DNA of 64,000 bases, from assembly GCF_015277775.1 (NCBI RefSeq), contig NZ_CP063849.1:5967501-6031500 (forward strand). Direction: 5' to 3'. Positions within the stretch are counted from its first letter, which is position 1; the number at the start of each line of letters is the position of its first letter. This DNA comes from Paludibaculum fermentans (lineage in GTDB: Bacteria; Acidobacteriota; Terriglobia; Bryobacterales; Bryobacteraceae). This document shows positions 15,590-24,978 of this stretch, piece after piece. Position numbers and translations under genes: made by a program. Under the pieces are notes generated by a model that had not been told where the DNA came from, searched no databases, and worked only from the letters and a program-made list of their open reading frames with translations.

Positions 15590-18319
15590 ATGCGGAAGCT
15601 ATTGGTCTCGCTCCCCCTCCTCGTCCTCTCTCTCCACGCACAAAAGGCTGAGTTCTGGCCAGGTGCGCAATACGATCCCGCCATCCCCACCATCCAGCAG
15701 GTGCTCGGCCACGAGCCCGGTACGCGCATCACGCCGCCCGGAGACATCGTCCGCTATTTCGAGGCCCTGGCCGCGGCCGCCCCGTCGCGCATCCAGCTCC
15801 ACGACTACGCGAAGTCCTGGGAAGGCCGCCGCCTCATCTATGCCGTCATCTCCGGCGAGGAGAACATCCGCAACCTGGAACAGATCAAGGCCGCCCAGCT
15901 CAAACTGGCCGATCCGCGCAAAACGTCCGCCGCCGAGGCGAAGAAGCTGATGGCCACCATGCCCTCCATCCTCAGCCTCTCCTACGGTGTGCACGGCAAC
16001 GAGATCTCCTCGCCCGACGCCGCCATGATGACCGCCTATCACCTGCTGGCCGCGCGCGGCGACCAGATGATCGACAACGTCCGCAAGAACGTCGTCGTCC
16101 TGATCGACCCCATCCAGAACCCCGATGGCCGCGAGCGCTTTGTCCACAACTTCCGCGTCAACGAAGGCCTGCTGCCCGACGAGAGCCCCGTCGCCGCCGA
16201 GCGCGCCGAGCCCTGGCCCGGCGGCCGCACCAACCACTACTTCTTCGACATGAACCGCGACTGGCACGCCATCACGCAGCCCGAAACCCGCGGCCGCATC
16301 CAGTACCTCCGCCAGTTCCTGCCGCTGGTCCAGGTCGACCTCCACGAGATGGGCGGCAACTCCAGCTACTTCTTTACCCCCGGCTCGCTGCCCTACAATC
16401 CGAACCTCACCCAGGACCAGAAGGACCAGATGAACTGGTTCGGCCGGAACGACGCCAAGTGGTTCGACAAGTTCGGCTGGTCCTATTTCACCCGCGAAGT
16501 CTACGACGAGTTCTACCCCGGCTACGGAGCCTCCTGGCCCTGGTTCTACGGCGGCATGGGCATGACCTATGAGAACGCCTCGGTGCGCGGCCTCGTCCTG
16601 CGCCGCTCCGACGAAACGCTCTACACGTTCGAGGAGAGCGTGAAGAAGCACTTCGTCGGCTCCATCGCCACCTGCGAAACCGCCGTCGACTACCGCGAAA
16701 AACTGCTCGACAGCTTCTACCGCTACCAGGTCACCGCCATCGAAGAGGGGCAGAAGGAGCCGGTGAAGGAGTACATCCTGCCCCGCAACGGCGACGTCGG
16801 CGCGGTCGACAAGCTCGCCCACATCCTTGCCGAACACGGCATCGAAATCCGCCAGGCGAAGGCAGCGTTCAGGAACGGCGGCAAAGACTATCCGGTGGGC
16901 TCTTACTCCATCGTCCTCGCCCAGCCCCGCAAGCGCTTCATCCGCGCCCTGCTCGACCCCAATACACCCATGGAACCCGACTTCCTCAAGGAGCAGGAGC
17001 GCCGCCGCAAGAAGAAGCTCGCCGACCAGATCTACGACGTCACCGGCTGGAACCTGCCCATGTCCTTCAATGTGGATTGCATCGGCGCGGCCGAGGTCTC
17101 GCAGGGTTCGTTCGAAACCGTCACCGGCGCCTACCAGCCGCACGGCGCAGTCTCGGGCCGTGCCGATGTCGCCTATCTCGTCCCCTGGGGTACGCAGGCC
17201 GCCGGCCGCTTCCTCACCGCCGCGCTGCGCGCCGATCTCCGCCTGCTCTCCGCGAACAAGCCGTTCACCCAATCGGGCCGCAAGTTCCCCTCCGGCACGC
17301 TGATCGTCATGGTCAAGCAGAACCCCGCCGGCGTCCACGACAAGGTCGCCGCCATCGCTACCGCCAGCGGAGCTGAGGTCGTCGCCACCAACACCGGCTG
17401 GGTCGAGGACGGCGTCAACTTTGGCAGCGCCAACGTCGGAGCCTTGAAGAAGCCCGCCATTGCGATGCTCTGGGATGCACCCACTTCGTCCGCCTCCGCC
17501 GGCCAGACGCGCTTCGTGCTGGAACGCCAGTACGGCTACCCCGTGACCGTTGTGCGTACGTCGAGCTTTGGTGCGCTCGACCTCGACAAGTTCCAGGTGC
17601 TCATCCTGCCCAGCGGCGGTTACGCGGGCGCCTTCTCGCCTGTCGTGACGGACCGTATTAAGAACTGGGTCCGCGAGGGCGGCGTGCTCGTCGGCATCGG
17701 CGCCGCGGTCTCCTATCTCTCCAGCCCGCAGGTGGGCCTGCTCGGAGTCGCCCAGGAAGGTCTCGCCCAGGACAGCGGCCGCCCGGCCGACGCGGCTAAA
17801 CCCGCAACGGGCGGAACTGGCTCTGCGCCCTCTACGCCTGCCCCCGGTGCGCCCGCCGCCGGCCCCGCCCCCGGCAAGATCTTTACCAGCATGCAGGACT
17901 ACGAGAAAGCCATCCGCGCCGATCGTGAACTGCCCGACTCCGTCGCCGGCGTCCTCGTGCGCGCCAAGGTCGATCCGGAAACCTGGATCACCGCCGGCCT
18001 GCCCGAAACCCTCTACGTCCTGGTCGATGGCCGCGCCATCTATTCCCCAGCCAAGATCGACCACGGAGCCAATCCCATCCTCTACGCCGGGCCCAACGAG
18101 TTGGTCGCCTCCGGCTACCTCTGGGAGGAGAACCGCAAGCAGCTCGCCTATAAGCCCTTCCTCACCACCCAGAACGAAGGCCGCGGCGTCGTGGTCGGCT
18201 TCACCTCCGATCCCAACTTCCGCGCTTATATGGACGGCTTGAACGTGGCCTTCCTCAACGCCGTCTTCCGCTACACCGGCGGCGGCGGCCGAGGGGGAGC
18301 CCAGCAGGAGCAACAGTAA
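15590..18319 (+). CDS. Secreted M14 family zinc carboxypeptidase
   Basis: A 909-residue exported peptidase with an N-terminal signal (MRKLLVSLPLLVLSLHAQ). Zinc ligands fit His135 and Glu138 in YGVHGNEIS and His253 in VDLHEMGGN; NPDGRERF and DMNRDW are also typical of M14. After the catalytic domain (about 40-370) comes a long C-terminal region with a ThuA/amidotransferase-like fold suggested by FQVLILPSGGYAGAF, interrupted by a Pro/Ala-rich linker near residue 750. It probably trims peptides outside the cytoplasm. Its stop overlaps the acpS start (TAATG). Confidence 0.88.
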   Translation: MRKLLVSLPLLVLSLHAQKAEFWPGAQYDPAIPTIQQVLGHEPGTRITPPGDIVRYFEALAAAAPSRIQLHDYAKSWEGRRLIYAVISGEENIRNLEQIKAAQLKLADPRKTSAAEAKKLMATMPSILSLSYGVHGNEISSPDAAMMTAYHLLAARGDQMIDNVRKNVVVLIDPIQNPDGRERFVHNFRVNEGLLPDESPVAAERAEPWPGGRTNHYFFDMNRDWHAITQPETRGRIQYLRQFLPLVQVDLHEMGGNSSYFFTPGSLPYNPNLTQDQKDQMNWFGRNDAKWFDKFGWSYFTREVYDEFYPGYGASWPWFYGGMGMTYENASVRGLVLRRSDETLYTFEESVKKHFVGSIATCETAVDYREKLLDSFYRYQVTAIEEGQKEPVKEYILPRNGDVGAVDKLAHILAEHGIEIRQAKAAFRNGGKDYPVGSYSIVLAQPRKRFIRALLDPNTPMEPDFLKEQERRRKKKLADQIYDVTGWNLPMSFNVDCIGAAEVSQGSFETVTGAYQPHGAVSGRADVAYLVPWGTQAAGRFLTAALRADLRLLSANKPFTQSGRKFPSGTLIVMVKQNPAGVHDKVAAIATASGAEVVATNTGWVEDGVNFGSANVGALKKPAIAMLWDAPTSSASAGQTRFVLERQYGYPVTVVRTSSFGALDLDKFQVLILPSGGYAGAFSPVVTDRIKNWVREGGVLVGIGAAVSYLSSPQVGLLGVAQEGLAQDSGRPADAAKPATGGTGSAPSTPAPGAPAAGPAPGKIFTSMQDYEKAIRADRELPDSVAGVLVRAKVDPETWITAGLPETLYVLVDGRAIYSPAKIDHGANPILYAGPNELVASGYLWEENRKQLAYKPFLTTQNEGRGVVVGFTSDPNFRAYMDGLNVAFLNAVFRYTGGGGRGGAQQEQQ

Positions 18320-18696
18320 TGATTCTGGGCACCGGCATCGACCTGGCGGAAGTCGACCGCATCCAGGCCTCCATCGAGCGCTACGGCGATCGCTTCATCC
18401 ACCGGATCTATACCGAAAAGGAGCGGGCCTACGTGGCCCGCAAGGCCAATAAGTACGAGCGCTATGCCGCCCGCTTTGCGGCCAAGGAGGCCGGCATGAA
18501 GGCCATCGGCACCGGCTGGCGCCATGGCATCACCTGGCAGGACTTCGAGGTCACCAACCTGCCTTCAGGCCGGCCCACGATCACTTTTCACGGGGTAGCG
18601 AAGCAGATTGCTGAGCGGATGGGCGTCAAACACGCCCATCTGTCCCTAACCCATACCAAGCAGTATGGTCAGGCGTTTCTGATTCTGGAGGATTGA
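18319..18696 (+). CDS. acpS: Holo-[acyl-carrier-protein] synthase
   Basis: A 125-residue AcpS. It transfers 4'-phosphopantetheine from CoA to a serine of apo-ACP, activating fatty acid synthesis. GTGIDLAEVDRI carries Mg2+ ligand Asp8, and ARFAAKEAGMKAIGTG carries Glu57 and the catalytic lysine region. Length is standard. The start overlaps the peptidase stop, so it may be co-translated, although the jobs are unrelated. Thirteen bases separate its stop from the end of the convergent phosphotransferase gene. Confidence 0.95.
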   Translation: MILGTGIDLAEVDRIQASIERYGDRFIHRIYTEKERAYVARKANKYERYAARFAAKEAGMKAIGTGWRHGITWQDFEVTNLPSGRPTITFHGVAKQIAERMGVKHAHLSLTHTKQYGQAFLILED

Positions 18697-18709
18697 AGCG
18701 CGCGGGCGC

Positions 18710-19357
18710 TCAGTGTCCGGCCGTGGTGGCCGACATCTCTTTGGGCTGTCCGGCTGCCTGTTCGCCAGCCAGGTCCATCGCCTTCGTCACGTCCCAGGTG
18801 TGCATCATGCGGTGGATCACCGTGATGTTGCCCAGCACCGCGATCACCCATAACACCGGAGCCATGCGGTCGAACAGCGCGCCGATAATCAGCAGGACGA
18901 TCCGCTCCGGCCGCTCCAGGAAGCCCGCCTTGCACGAAGGAATCACGTTCTCGGCCCGCGACCGCGTGTAGCTGATCATCACCGAGGCCGTCATCACCAC
19001 CGCCGTCAACACAACATAGAAATTGCGGTTGATGTTCGCGTAGTACACCAGCAGGCCCATCAGCAGCGCCAGGTCGGAATATCGGTCCATTACCGAGTCG
19101 AAGAACGCCCCGAACCGCGTCACCTGCTTCGTCTCGCGCGCCACCCGCCCGTCCACCATGTCGAACAGGCCCGCGCCGATGATCACCAGTCCGGCATAGA
19201 AGAACTTGCCCGATGCCAGCAATACTGCAGCGTAGATATTGATCAGCAGCCCGATGAACGTCAGGACATTCGGGTGGATGCGCGACAGCGCGAGCATGCG
19301 CACAATCCAGTACAGAATTTTCCCCGCTCCTATGCCAATCGCGCGGGTGTACGTCAT
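18710..19357 (-). CDS. CDP-alcohol phosphatidyltransferase family protein
   Basis: A 215-residue integral membrane enzyme with about six helices. The family signature D-x2-DG-x2-AR-x8-G-x3-D-x3-D is complete in FDMVDGRVAR and GAFFDSVMD (Asp66, Asp69, Asp87, Asp91). It transfers a phosphoalcohol from a CDP-activated lipid to an acceptor alcohol at the membrane, making phospholipid such as phosphatidylglycerol- or inositol-phosphate types. The acceptor cannot be told from sequence. It lies 23 bases downstream of greA on the same strand. Confidence 0.9.
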   Translation of the reverse strand: MTYTRAIGIGAGKILYWIVRMLALSRIHPNVLTFIGLLINIYAAVLLASGKFFYAGLVIIGAGLFDMVDGRVARETKQVTRFGAFFDSVMDRYSDLALLMGLLVYYANINRNFYVVLTAVVMTASVMISYTRSRAENVIPSCKAGFLERPERIVLLIIGALFDRMAPVLWVIAVLGNITVIHRMMHTWDVTKAMDLAGEQAAGQPKEMSATTAGH

Positions 19358-19380
19358 GAGCTTTGCCTTCTCAATCCATC

Positions 19381-19851
19381 CTATTCAACTACGTCGTGAA
19401 TCGTCGTCAGTTGAAGGATCTCCATCTTCCTCACCCCGCCAGGGCTTGGAATCGCCACTTCATCGCCCACCTGCTTGCCCAGCAGCCCGCGCCCTATCGG
19501 AGAGCTCGTCGAAATCATCCGCTTCGCCGCGTCCGATTCCTCGCTGGCCACAATCTTGTAGGTGACCTCTTCTTCCTTGTCCAGGTCCAGCACCACCACC
19601 GTGGACCCCAGGCCCACCCGGTCGTGCGGAATCTTCGTCATGTCGATGAGGGAGAAGTCCATCAGCCGCTTCTTCAGCTGGGCGAGACGGGCATCGACAT
19701 ACCGCTGGCGCTCTTTCGCCGCATGGAACTCTGCGTTCTCTTTCAAATCGCCATGCGCACGCGCCTTCAGAATCTCTTTGGGCAGCTCATTCCGAAGCTC
19801 GTATTCGAGCGTCGTAATCTCCGCCTGCAACTTCTTGATTAATTCCTCCAT
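19381..19851 (-). CDS. greA: Transcription elongation factor GreA/GreB family
   Basis: A 156-residue factor. The N-terminal coiled coil (about 1-75) carries the acidic tip in HGDLKENAEFHAAKERQ, which enters the RNA polymerase secondary channel and stimulates transcript cleavage in backtracked complexes. The C-terminal FKBP-like domain (80-156) has IGRGLLGKQVGDEV, the family signature. Length is normal. It is first in a two-gene run with the phosphotransferase. Confidence 0.95.
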   Translation of the reverse strand: MEELIKKLQAEITTLEYELRNELPKEILKARAHGDLKENAEFHAAKERQRYVDARLAQLKKRLMDFSLIDMTKIPHDRVGLGSTVVVLDLDKEEEVTYKIVASEESDAAKRMISTSSPIGRGLLGKQVGDEVAIPSPGGVRKMEILQLTTIHDVVE

Positions 19852-19948
19852 CGCGTGTGCAACATGCTCCCAGATTCCGATTATAGACCACGCACACCGG
19901 CAGGGTGCTCATTCCGCGGCCCAGCCCCAAACTCGCCCGCCTCGAACC

Positions 19949-19991
19949 AAAAAAATGCGGCCGCCCCCGAGTCTGGTGGAGGGGCGACCGC
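19949..19991 (-). terminator. Intrinsic terminator of the subtilase gene
   Basis: Read on the minus strand, GCGGTCGCCCC pairs with GGGGGCGGCCGC around a 12-base loop and is followed by a run of seven T. It lies about 95 bases downstream of the subtilase stop and about 100 bases upstream of greA. Confidence 0.9.
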
Positions 19992-20085
19992 CAGTACGTC
20001 TCGAGATAGCTATCTCTTGATAGTTTATCTCAGATTTCAATTCCGTCAACTTTATTCCGTAAGTTGTATGACAGGATGCCGGTCA

Positions 20086-22434
20086 CTACGGCGTCGTGAT
20101 CGAGTATGTCCGCTTGAGATCACCCACCTCGATCCGGAACACGTTCGCGCCCGCCTCCGGTCCCATCCGCAACTGCACCAGCCAGCCATTCGGAAACAGG
20201 CTCATCGTCGATTCCACCTTCAGCACCGTCACTCCGCCCGACACCGGCACCACCACGGGCTCGGTCTTGCCCATCGCCAGTCCAGCCTGGTCGTGCACCC
20301 TGACATAGATCCCGACAACGCTGTTCTTCTTGGGGGCCGACGAGCTGATGTCCAGAATCGTGATACTGGCCGCCCCGCTGCCCTCCACCGCATACCAGTA
20401 AGGCACGCGCGCCACGGCGCCAGACTGCGTGTCGGTGATCTTCACGAACCCCTGATACGCACCCGGATCCGCTCCGCCGCTCGCCAGGCTCACCTGGAAC
20501 GTGGCCGTCGAACCCGGCTCCACCGTCACTTCGCTGGCCGATAGAAGCGGCTGCACGGTATCGCGGGTCTCCACGCTCAGCCCGAACGTGGCTGTGGCTG
20601 CCCCCACGTTTTTCACTGTCACGTCTTTCGTCAGGTCGATGGTTCCGCCGCCCGACCCGAAGGACAGCGATACCGGCGCCGCCGCGATCGTCGAGGTCAC
20701 CGCGCTGTTCAGATTCAAATAGCCGGCGCCCGCTGAGTTCACCGGGGCCGTCGTGCCGTCCAGGAACACCAGCGGCGACGCGCTATCGATCAGCAGCGAC
20801 CGGTACTCATCCATCGACAAGCCCGGACGCCCGCTCTTCAGCACGGCCGCCGCCCCCGCCACCAGCGGCGAGGAAAAACTCGTGCCCTGGGTCGAAATGT
20901 AGCCGCTGGGGTCGCACACCGGGCAATAGTCCGCATCGTAGGGCTCCTTCAGCGCCGCCGTGTACACCGGCGCGCCCGTCGCCACCAGGTCGGGCTTGAT
21001 CAGCAGTTCCACACTGGGCCCGCGGCTGGAGAACGACGCCAGCGACCGAGGTGCGCCCTTCCCGAAGGGGAACCGCAACTGCACCTGCAGATCCTCCACC
21101 GTGGCCGCCAAGTCCTTCAACTGCAACCCCTTGCTGCGAGGCACGAAGATTCCGGGAATCTGATCAGGATTGTCGACAATCATGATCACGAGCTCCTCGC
21201 CGGATTTGTCATAGGACGGGTCCGCCGTGTTGAACACCACCGCGCCCACCGCCCCGGCCGCCGCAACATTCGCCAGTTTGGTCTCGAAGTCGCACTCCCC
21301 GCGTTCCATCAGCGCGATGGCGCCTTTCAGGCTCTCCAGCGGAAACAGGCTCCCGTCGCAGGCGAGACCCGTTGGATCGAACACCGCGATATCCACCAGC
21401 GGCCCGCTCACCGGAGCGTGCTCCGTCACGTTTGTCGACGCCACGCCGTCCATCGACGGACCCGCCGACGGCACAACCTGCGTCGTGGTCGACGCCGTCG
21501 CGCTATTCGCACCCACCGCAATTACCCTGTCGATCGCGGCCGTGTCGTCCACGGTCATCGGTCCAGACGTGTTGCCCGCCGCGCGGACCACGATAATCCC
21601 ACGGTCCGCCAGGCCGCGCACCGCATCGCCGTAAATCGTGTGGGACGCTCCAAACCGGCCCAGGGAACCGAAGCTCATGTTGACGACATCCATGCCGTCC
21701 TGAACCACCCAATCCAAAGCCCGCAACACCGTGTCGCTGTAAATGCCGCCGTCCGCGATGTCGGCCACCCGGTAAGCTCCGATCCACGCCGCCGGCGCTA
21801 CCCCCGAAATCGTGCCCCGCGGACTCTCATGCTGCACGCCCGCCGCGGTCATGGCCACGGCCGTCCCGTGCCCCTCGAAATCGGTCACCGGTGCCCCGTC
21901 GAAGCTGCGCGCCACAATCACCTTGCCATTGGTCAGGGCCAAATTCTGGCTGCTGCTCGCCTGGGGAAATCCATCCGGTGCCGTCATGTCGCCCGCGGCA
22001 AAGCCCGGATGCGTCATGTCGATGCCCGTGTCGAGAATCGCAATCTTGATGCCCTTGCCCGCGTTCGCCATGCCGCCGGTCGCGGCCCAGGCCTGCGGCA
22101 CCTGGTGGATGGGCAGGGCGTTCATCAGGAACAGATCAAACCGCTCAACCGGCTCGACGCGCTTCACGCCCGGCAGCCCCGCCAGTTGCTGGGCGCTCGC
22201 CGCCTGCACCACCAGCACGTTGGCCACGGTCGTGACACGCGCCACCACCATCGCCCGGCGCGCCTGCAGCGCACCTTCCACCGTGGCCTGCTCCGTCTCG
22301 ATCGCACTGCGCCGCGACCCCATGTCCTGCGCCTTCATCGCCGGCGCCCCGGTCAACTCCACCAGAAACCGCCCCGGCACAACGTCCTGGGCAAAAACTG
22401 AACCGGCAAATAATAGTACAAATAGAAATCGCAT
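20086..22434 (-). CDS. Secreted S8 family subtilisin-like serine peptidase with PA domain
   Basis: A 782-residue exported protease. The signal peptide MRFLFVLLFAGSVFAQ sets the start at ATG 22434 rather than 22452. An inhibitor-I9-like propeptide region spans about 20-105. The triad is Asp135 (IAILDTGID), His189 (FEGHGTAVA) and Ser519 (QGTSFSSPLVAG), with oxyanion Asn288 (AAGN). A protease-associated (PA) domain is inserted between His and Ser at about 345-450, as in large subtilases. A beta-sandwich region fills 555-782. It likely degrades protein outside the cell. A strong terminator follows at 19949-19991. Confidence 0.93.
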   Translation of the reverse strand: MRFLFVLLFAGSVFAQDVVPGRFLVELTGAPAMKAQDMGSRRSAIETEQATVEGALQARRAMVVARVTTVANVLVVQAASAQQLAGLPGVKRVEPVERFDLFLMNALPIHQVPQAWAATGGMANAGKGIKIAILDTGIDMTHPGFAAGDMTAPDGFPQASSSQNLALTNGKVIVARSFDGAPVTDFEGHGTAVAMTAAGVQHESPRGTISGVAPAAWIGAYRVADIADGGIYSDTVLRALDWVVQDGMDVVNMSFGSLGRFGASHTIYGDAVRGLADRGIIVVRAAGNTSGPMTVDDTAAIDRVIAVGANSATASTTTQVVPSAGPSMDGVASTNVTEHAPVSGPLVDIAVFDPTGLACDGSLFPLESLKGAIALMERGECDFETKLANVAAAGAVGAVVFNTADPSYDKSGEELVIMIVDNPDQIPGIFVPRSKGLQLKDLAATVEDLQVQLRFPFGKGAPRSLASFSSRGPSVELLIKPDLVATGAPVYTAALKEPYDADYCPVCDPSGYISTQGTSFSSPLVAGAAAVLKSGRPGLSMDEYRSLLIDSASPLVFLDGTTAPVNSAGAGYLNLNSAVTSTIAAAPVSLSFGSGGGTIDLTKDVTVKNVGAATATFGLSVETRDTVQPLLSASEVTVEPGSTATFQVSLASGGADPGAYQGFVKITDTQSGAVARVPYWYAVEGSGAASITILDISSSAPKKNSVVGIYVRVHDQAGLAMGKTEPVVVPVSGGVTVLKVESTMSLFPNGWLVQLRMGPEAGANVFRIEVGDLKRTYSITTP

Positions 22435-22550
22435 TCGAAATGGCCCACCCAAGCGGGATCCGCCGCTACCGCACCGGGACGGAGTCCTCTGGTTACTAAT
22501 CTAGCGGAAATCCGGGGCAACGAGGCCCGTTCCCATTCATGTAAGACACG

Positions 22551-22577
22551 AAAAAGCCCCAGGCTACCCTGGGGCCT
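22551..22577 (-). terminator. Intrinsic terminator of the 308-residue exported-protein gene
   Basis: On the minus strand GCCCCAGG and CCTGGGGC form an eight-base stem with a four-base loop, followed by TTTTTCG. It lies just past the stop of the gene at 22604-23527. Confidence 0.9.
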
Positions 22578-22603
22578 CTTCATGAATTTTTGTTTTTCCG
22601 CGA

Positions 22604-23527
22604 TTACTGCATCGGCGTATGACGGAACGGTAATGTATCCGTAAAACCGCCCTGGCCCACGGTCAACAGGTACCCTCTCACCCGCGTCGGATCAAACGTC
22701 TGCTGCACCAGGTCGCCCACTCCGCTGTCGTAGTAATACCCATACGCCTGGCTCAGGTTCACCACAATCGTGGTCGCATCCAATACCTGCACCGCATTGC
22801 TGGGCACCACCAGGTCCTCGAAAATCACATGCGCTGTCAGGTCGGTCCGGAACCGTCCCTTGATCTCGACCATCGTCGCGCCGTTGTCCAGATACTCACG
22901 CGCGCCGGTCAGGCCGGGAATCACAAACGGCAGATCCGCAAATTTCCGGTAATATAGCCCCTGCCAGTCCGCCGTCCCGAAATCAGTACCTGCCCAGGTC
23001 TCGGTACCATCCGGCAAAGTGATTTTCACCGCATAAGCCGTCAGGCCGTATTCCCAGAAGAATCCGAAATCCTTGACGTTCGTCAGTGCCAGCGATTCAC
23101 CCGGGGCGATGTCATAGCTGAACTTCACGGAACTCAGCGCCAGTTGCTGGTTGTCCGGCAAGTAAATGTACTGCTGGAGCGTGCTGCCGCTGGGAATCGT
23201 CCGGGTCGCCACGAAATACGTCTCGCGGCCCGACTTGTAGCCCTCGAACAGATTCATTTGCAGCACGCCCGGAGCCTGCGCCAGCGTCGTCGCATTCGCC
23301 TGGCCCGAGGAACCCAGCGCCACCCCGTCCGTCGCACCACCGCCTGACCGCCCGCGCGACATCGCCGCCCGGAACTGCGCCGCACCCGCCGTGCCGCCCG
23401 TCCCTTCCGAACTCAACTTGCTCGCCACCCGCGACAAGTCGACCGTCTTCCGCTCACCGCGCTGCGCCCAACTTGCCGGCGCGGCCAACGTGGCCGCTAT
23501 CGCCAGAATCGTGAATTGCCGGATCAC
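22604..23527 (-). CDS. Exported protein of unknown function
   Basis: A 307-residue protein. The start is GTG 23527, fixed by AAGGAGG six bases upstream and by the signal peptide that follows (VIRQFTILAIAATLAAPASWAQ). The mature part begins with a Gly/Ser-rich linker (about 45-85) and continues as a beta-rich domain with no catalytic motif that I recognise. It lies about 100 bases downstream of the LytS-type kinase on the same strand, with its own ribosome site and terminator. The longer frame to 23626 has no signal and no ribosome site. Confidence 0.7.
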   Translation of the reverse strand: MIRQFTILAIAATLAAPASWAQRGERKTVDLSRVASKLSSEGTGGTAGAAQFRAAMSRGRSGGGATDGVALGSSGQANATTLAQAPGVLQMNLFEGYKSGRETYFVATRTIPSGSTLQQYIYLPDNQQLALSSVKFSYDIAPGESLALTNVKDFGFFWEYGLTAYAVKITLPDGTETWAGTDFGTADWQGLYYRKFADLPFVIPGLTGAREYLDNGATMVEIKGRFRTDLTAHVIFEDLVVPSNAVQVLDATTIVVNLSQAYGYYYDSGVGDLVQQTFDPTRVRGYLLTVGQGGFTDTLPFRHTPMQ

Positions 23528-23629
23528 AACTGCCTCCTTAAACTTCTTTACAGATCCAATGACGCTATCTTTGCCGATCGGGTTGCACCGCATCTTCGCC
23601 GATTTTCGCCCGCGCCGAAGCTGCACCCG

Positions 23630-24919
23630 TCAGGCCGGAATCTCGATCACCGTCTTCGTCCCCTCGCCGCTTTGCGACGTCACGCTCAGCCGGTAATTCG
23701 CCCCAAACAGCACCAGCAGCCGCTCGTTCACGTTCGACACGCCGATGCCCGGCTGCTCCAGAATCGACTCCAGCCGCTCTTCCTCGATCCCCACCCCGTC
23801 GTCCGCCACCGTCAGCAGCAGCCGCAGCCCTTCCGGCCGCCGCTCAAACCGGCTCTCCAGCCGGATCGTCCCGCCGTCCACCTTGCGCGCCAGCCCGTGC
23901 TTGATGCTGTTCTCCACCAGCGGCTGCAGCAGCATTGCCGGAATCTGGCAGTCCAGCGTGCCCGGCTCCACATCCTTCACGAAGCGTAGCTTGTCGCCAA
24001 ATCGCGTCATCTCGATGGACAGGTAGTCGTCGATGAATGCCAGCTCCTCCCGCAGCGGAGCGAAATTGTCCGTCTTCCGCAGCAGCCGCCGCAGGATGTT
24101 CGACAGCTTGTAGACCACCTGCCGCGCCTTGTCCGGATTCGTCCGGATCAGCGAGCTCACCGTATTCAGCGTGTTGAACAGAAAGTGTGGATTGATCTGC
24201 GCGCTCAAGGCGCTCAACCGCGCCTCCACCAGCAGCCGCTCCTTGTTTTCCAGCAGCCGCTCATTGCGCGCGCTCACCCAGATCTTCAGCGGCAGCGCCA
24301 CCGTGAAGATCGTCGACACGAACACCGGCGTATTGGCCCACCCGCCCTGCGGCAGGTAGAACGCGAAGATCATCCTCTCTCCAAACAGCCGCACCACCGT
24401 GTACCGCATCAGCTCCGCCAGCACGATCGTGAACAGGCCCACGATCTGGAATAGACTCCGCCGCCGCGCCTCGGGATAGCGGATCAGCCGGTACACGCTC
24501 AGGTCGAAGAACGGCGAGATCCGCCACACCTCCTCCTGGTCGTACGCCAGGTCCCGCAGCAACCCGCCCATCACGCCCACCGCCGCATACAGCGGCATCG
24601 CCAGGTATTCGCCATGCAGCAGCGCCGGAATCGAGCAGATCACCCCGGTCAGCAGCCCCGAGATATAGCCGCCGATCAAACCCGCTAACAGACTGCCCTC
24701 CAGGCACATATCGGCCGCGGCGTAGCTCTGCGTATAGATCCTGACAATGGAGCCGGTGCCGCAGAAACCCGAGATCCCCAGGCTCAGTTGGAGCTGCTCC
24801 AGCATCGTCCGCCGCTCCCGCAAAAGCAGGTTCAGGAACTTGGACGAACGCGCCAGAATGCTGGCGATCGACGCCGCCGCCGCCAGCTTGATCAACAGGA
24901 TGATGAACTGCTTTTCCAT
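23630..24919 (-). CDS. LytS-type sensor histidine kinase
   Basis: A 429-residue membrane kinase. The N-terminal half has about six helices matching the 5TM-LYT sensor (TGSIVRIYTQSYAAAD and AGLIGGYISGLLTGVI are characteristic). The kinase half starts with LSALSAQINPHFLFNTLNTV, whose His in NPHFLFN is the phosphoacceptor, followed by a HATPase with VENSIKHGL and DDGVGIEE. Such kinases partner LytTR response regulators. No regulator gene is adjacent, so this one is an orphan; the LytTR gene at 31.8 kb has its own kinase. Confidence 0.93.
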   Translation of the reverse strand: MEKQFIILLIKLAAAASIASILARSSKFLNLLLRERRTMLEQLQLSLGISGFCGTGSIVRIYTQSYAAADMCLEGSLLAGLIGGYISGLLTGVICSIPALLHGEYLAMPLYAAVGVMGGLLRDLAYDQEEVWRISPFFDLSVYRLIRYPEARRRSLFQIVGLFTIVLAELMRYTVVRLFGERMIFAFYLPQGGWANTPVFVSTIFTVALPLKIWVSARNERLLENKERLLVEARLSALSAQINPHFLFNTLNTVSSLIRTNPDKARQVVYKLSNILRRLLRKTDNFAPLREELAFIDDYLSIEMTRFGDKLRFVKDVEPGTLDCQIPAMLLQPLVENSIKHGLARKVDGGTIRLESRFERRPEGLRLLLTVADDGVGIEEERLESILEQPGIGVSNVNERLLVLFGANYRLSVTSQSGEGTKTVIEIPA

Positions 24920-24978
24920 TCCAACCCAAACCCGCTGTACCCGACCATACTAAAATAAAGACAGAAACCACCGTTTCC

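Noticed and set aside
15599-18313. 904-codon minus-strand frame opposite the M14 peptidase
   Set aside because: Exact shadow of the real gene, caused by GC-rich codon use; Val/Gly/Ala-rich with no motifs.
20086-22434. Subtilase as part of a lantibiotic or RiPP cluster
   Set aside because: No precursor peptide, modification enzyme or dedicated transporter is adjacent; signal peptide and PA domain suit a general exoprotease.
23528-23640. Possible riboswitch leader before the 307-residue exported protein
   Set aside because: GGCAAAGATAGCGTC recalls c-di-GMP-I fragments, but the conserved core and stems cannot be drawn.
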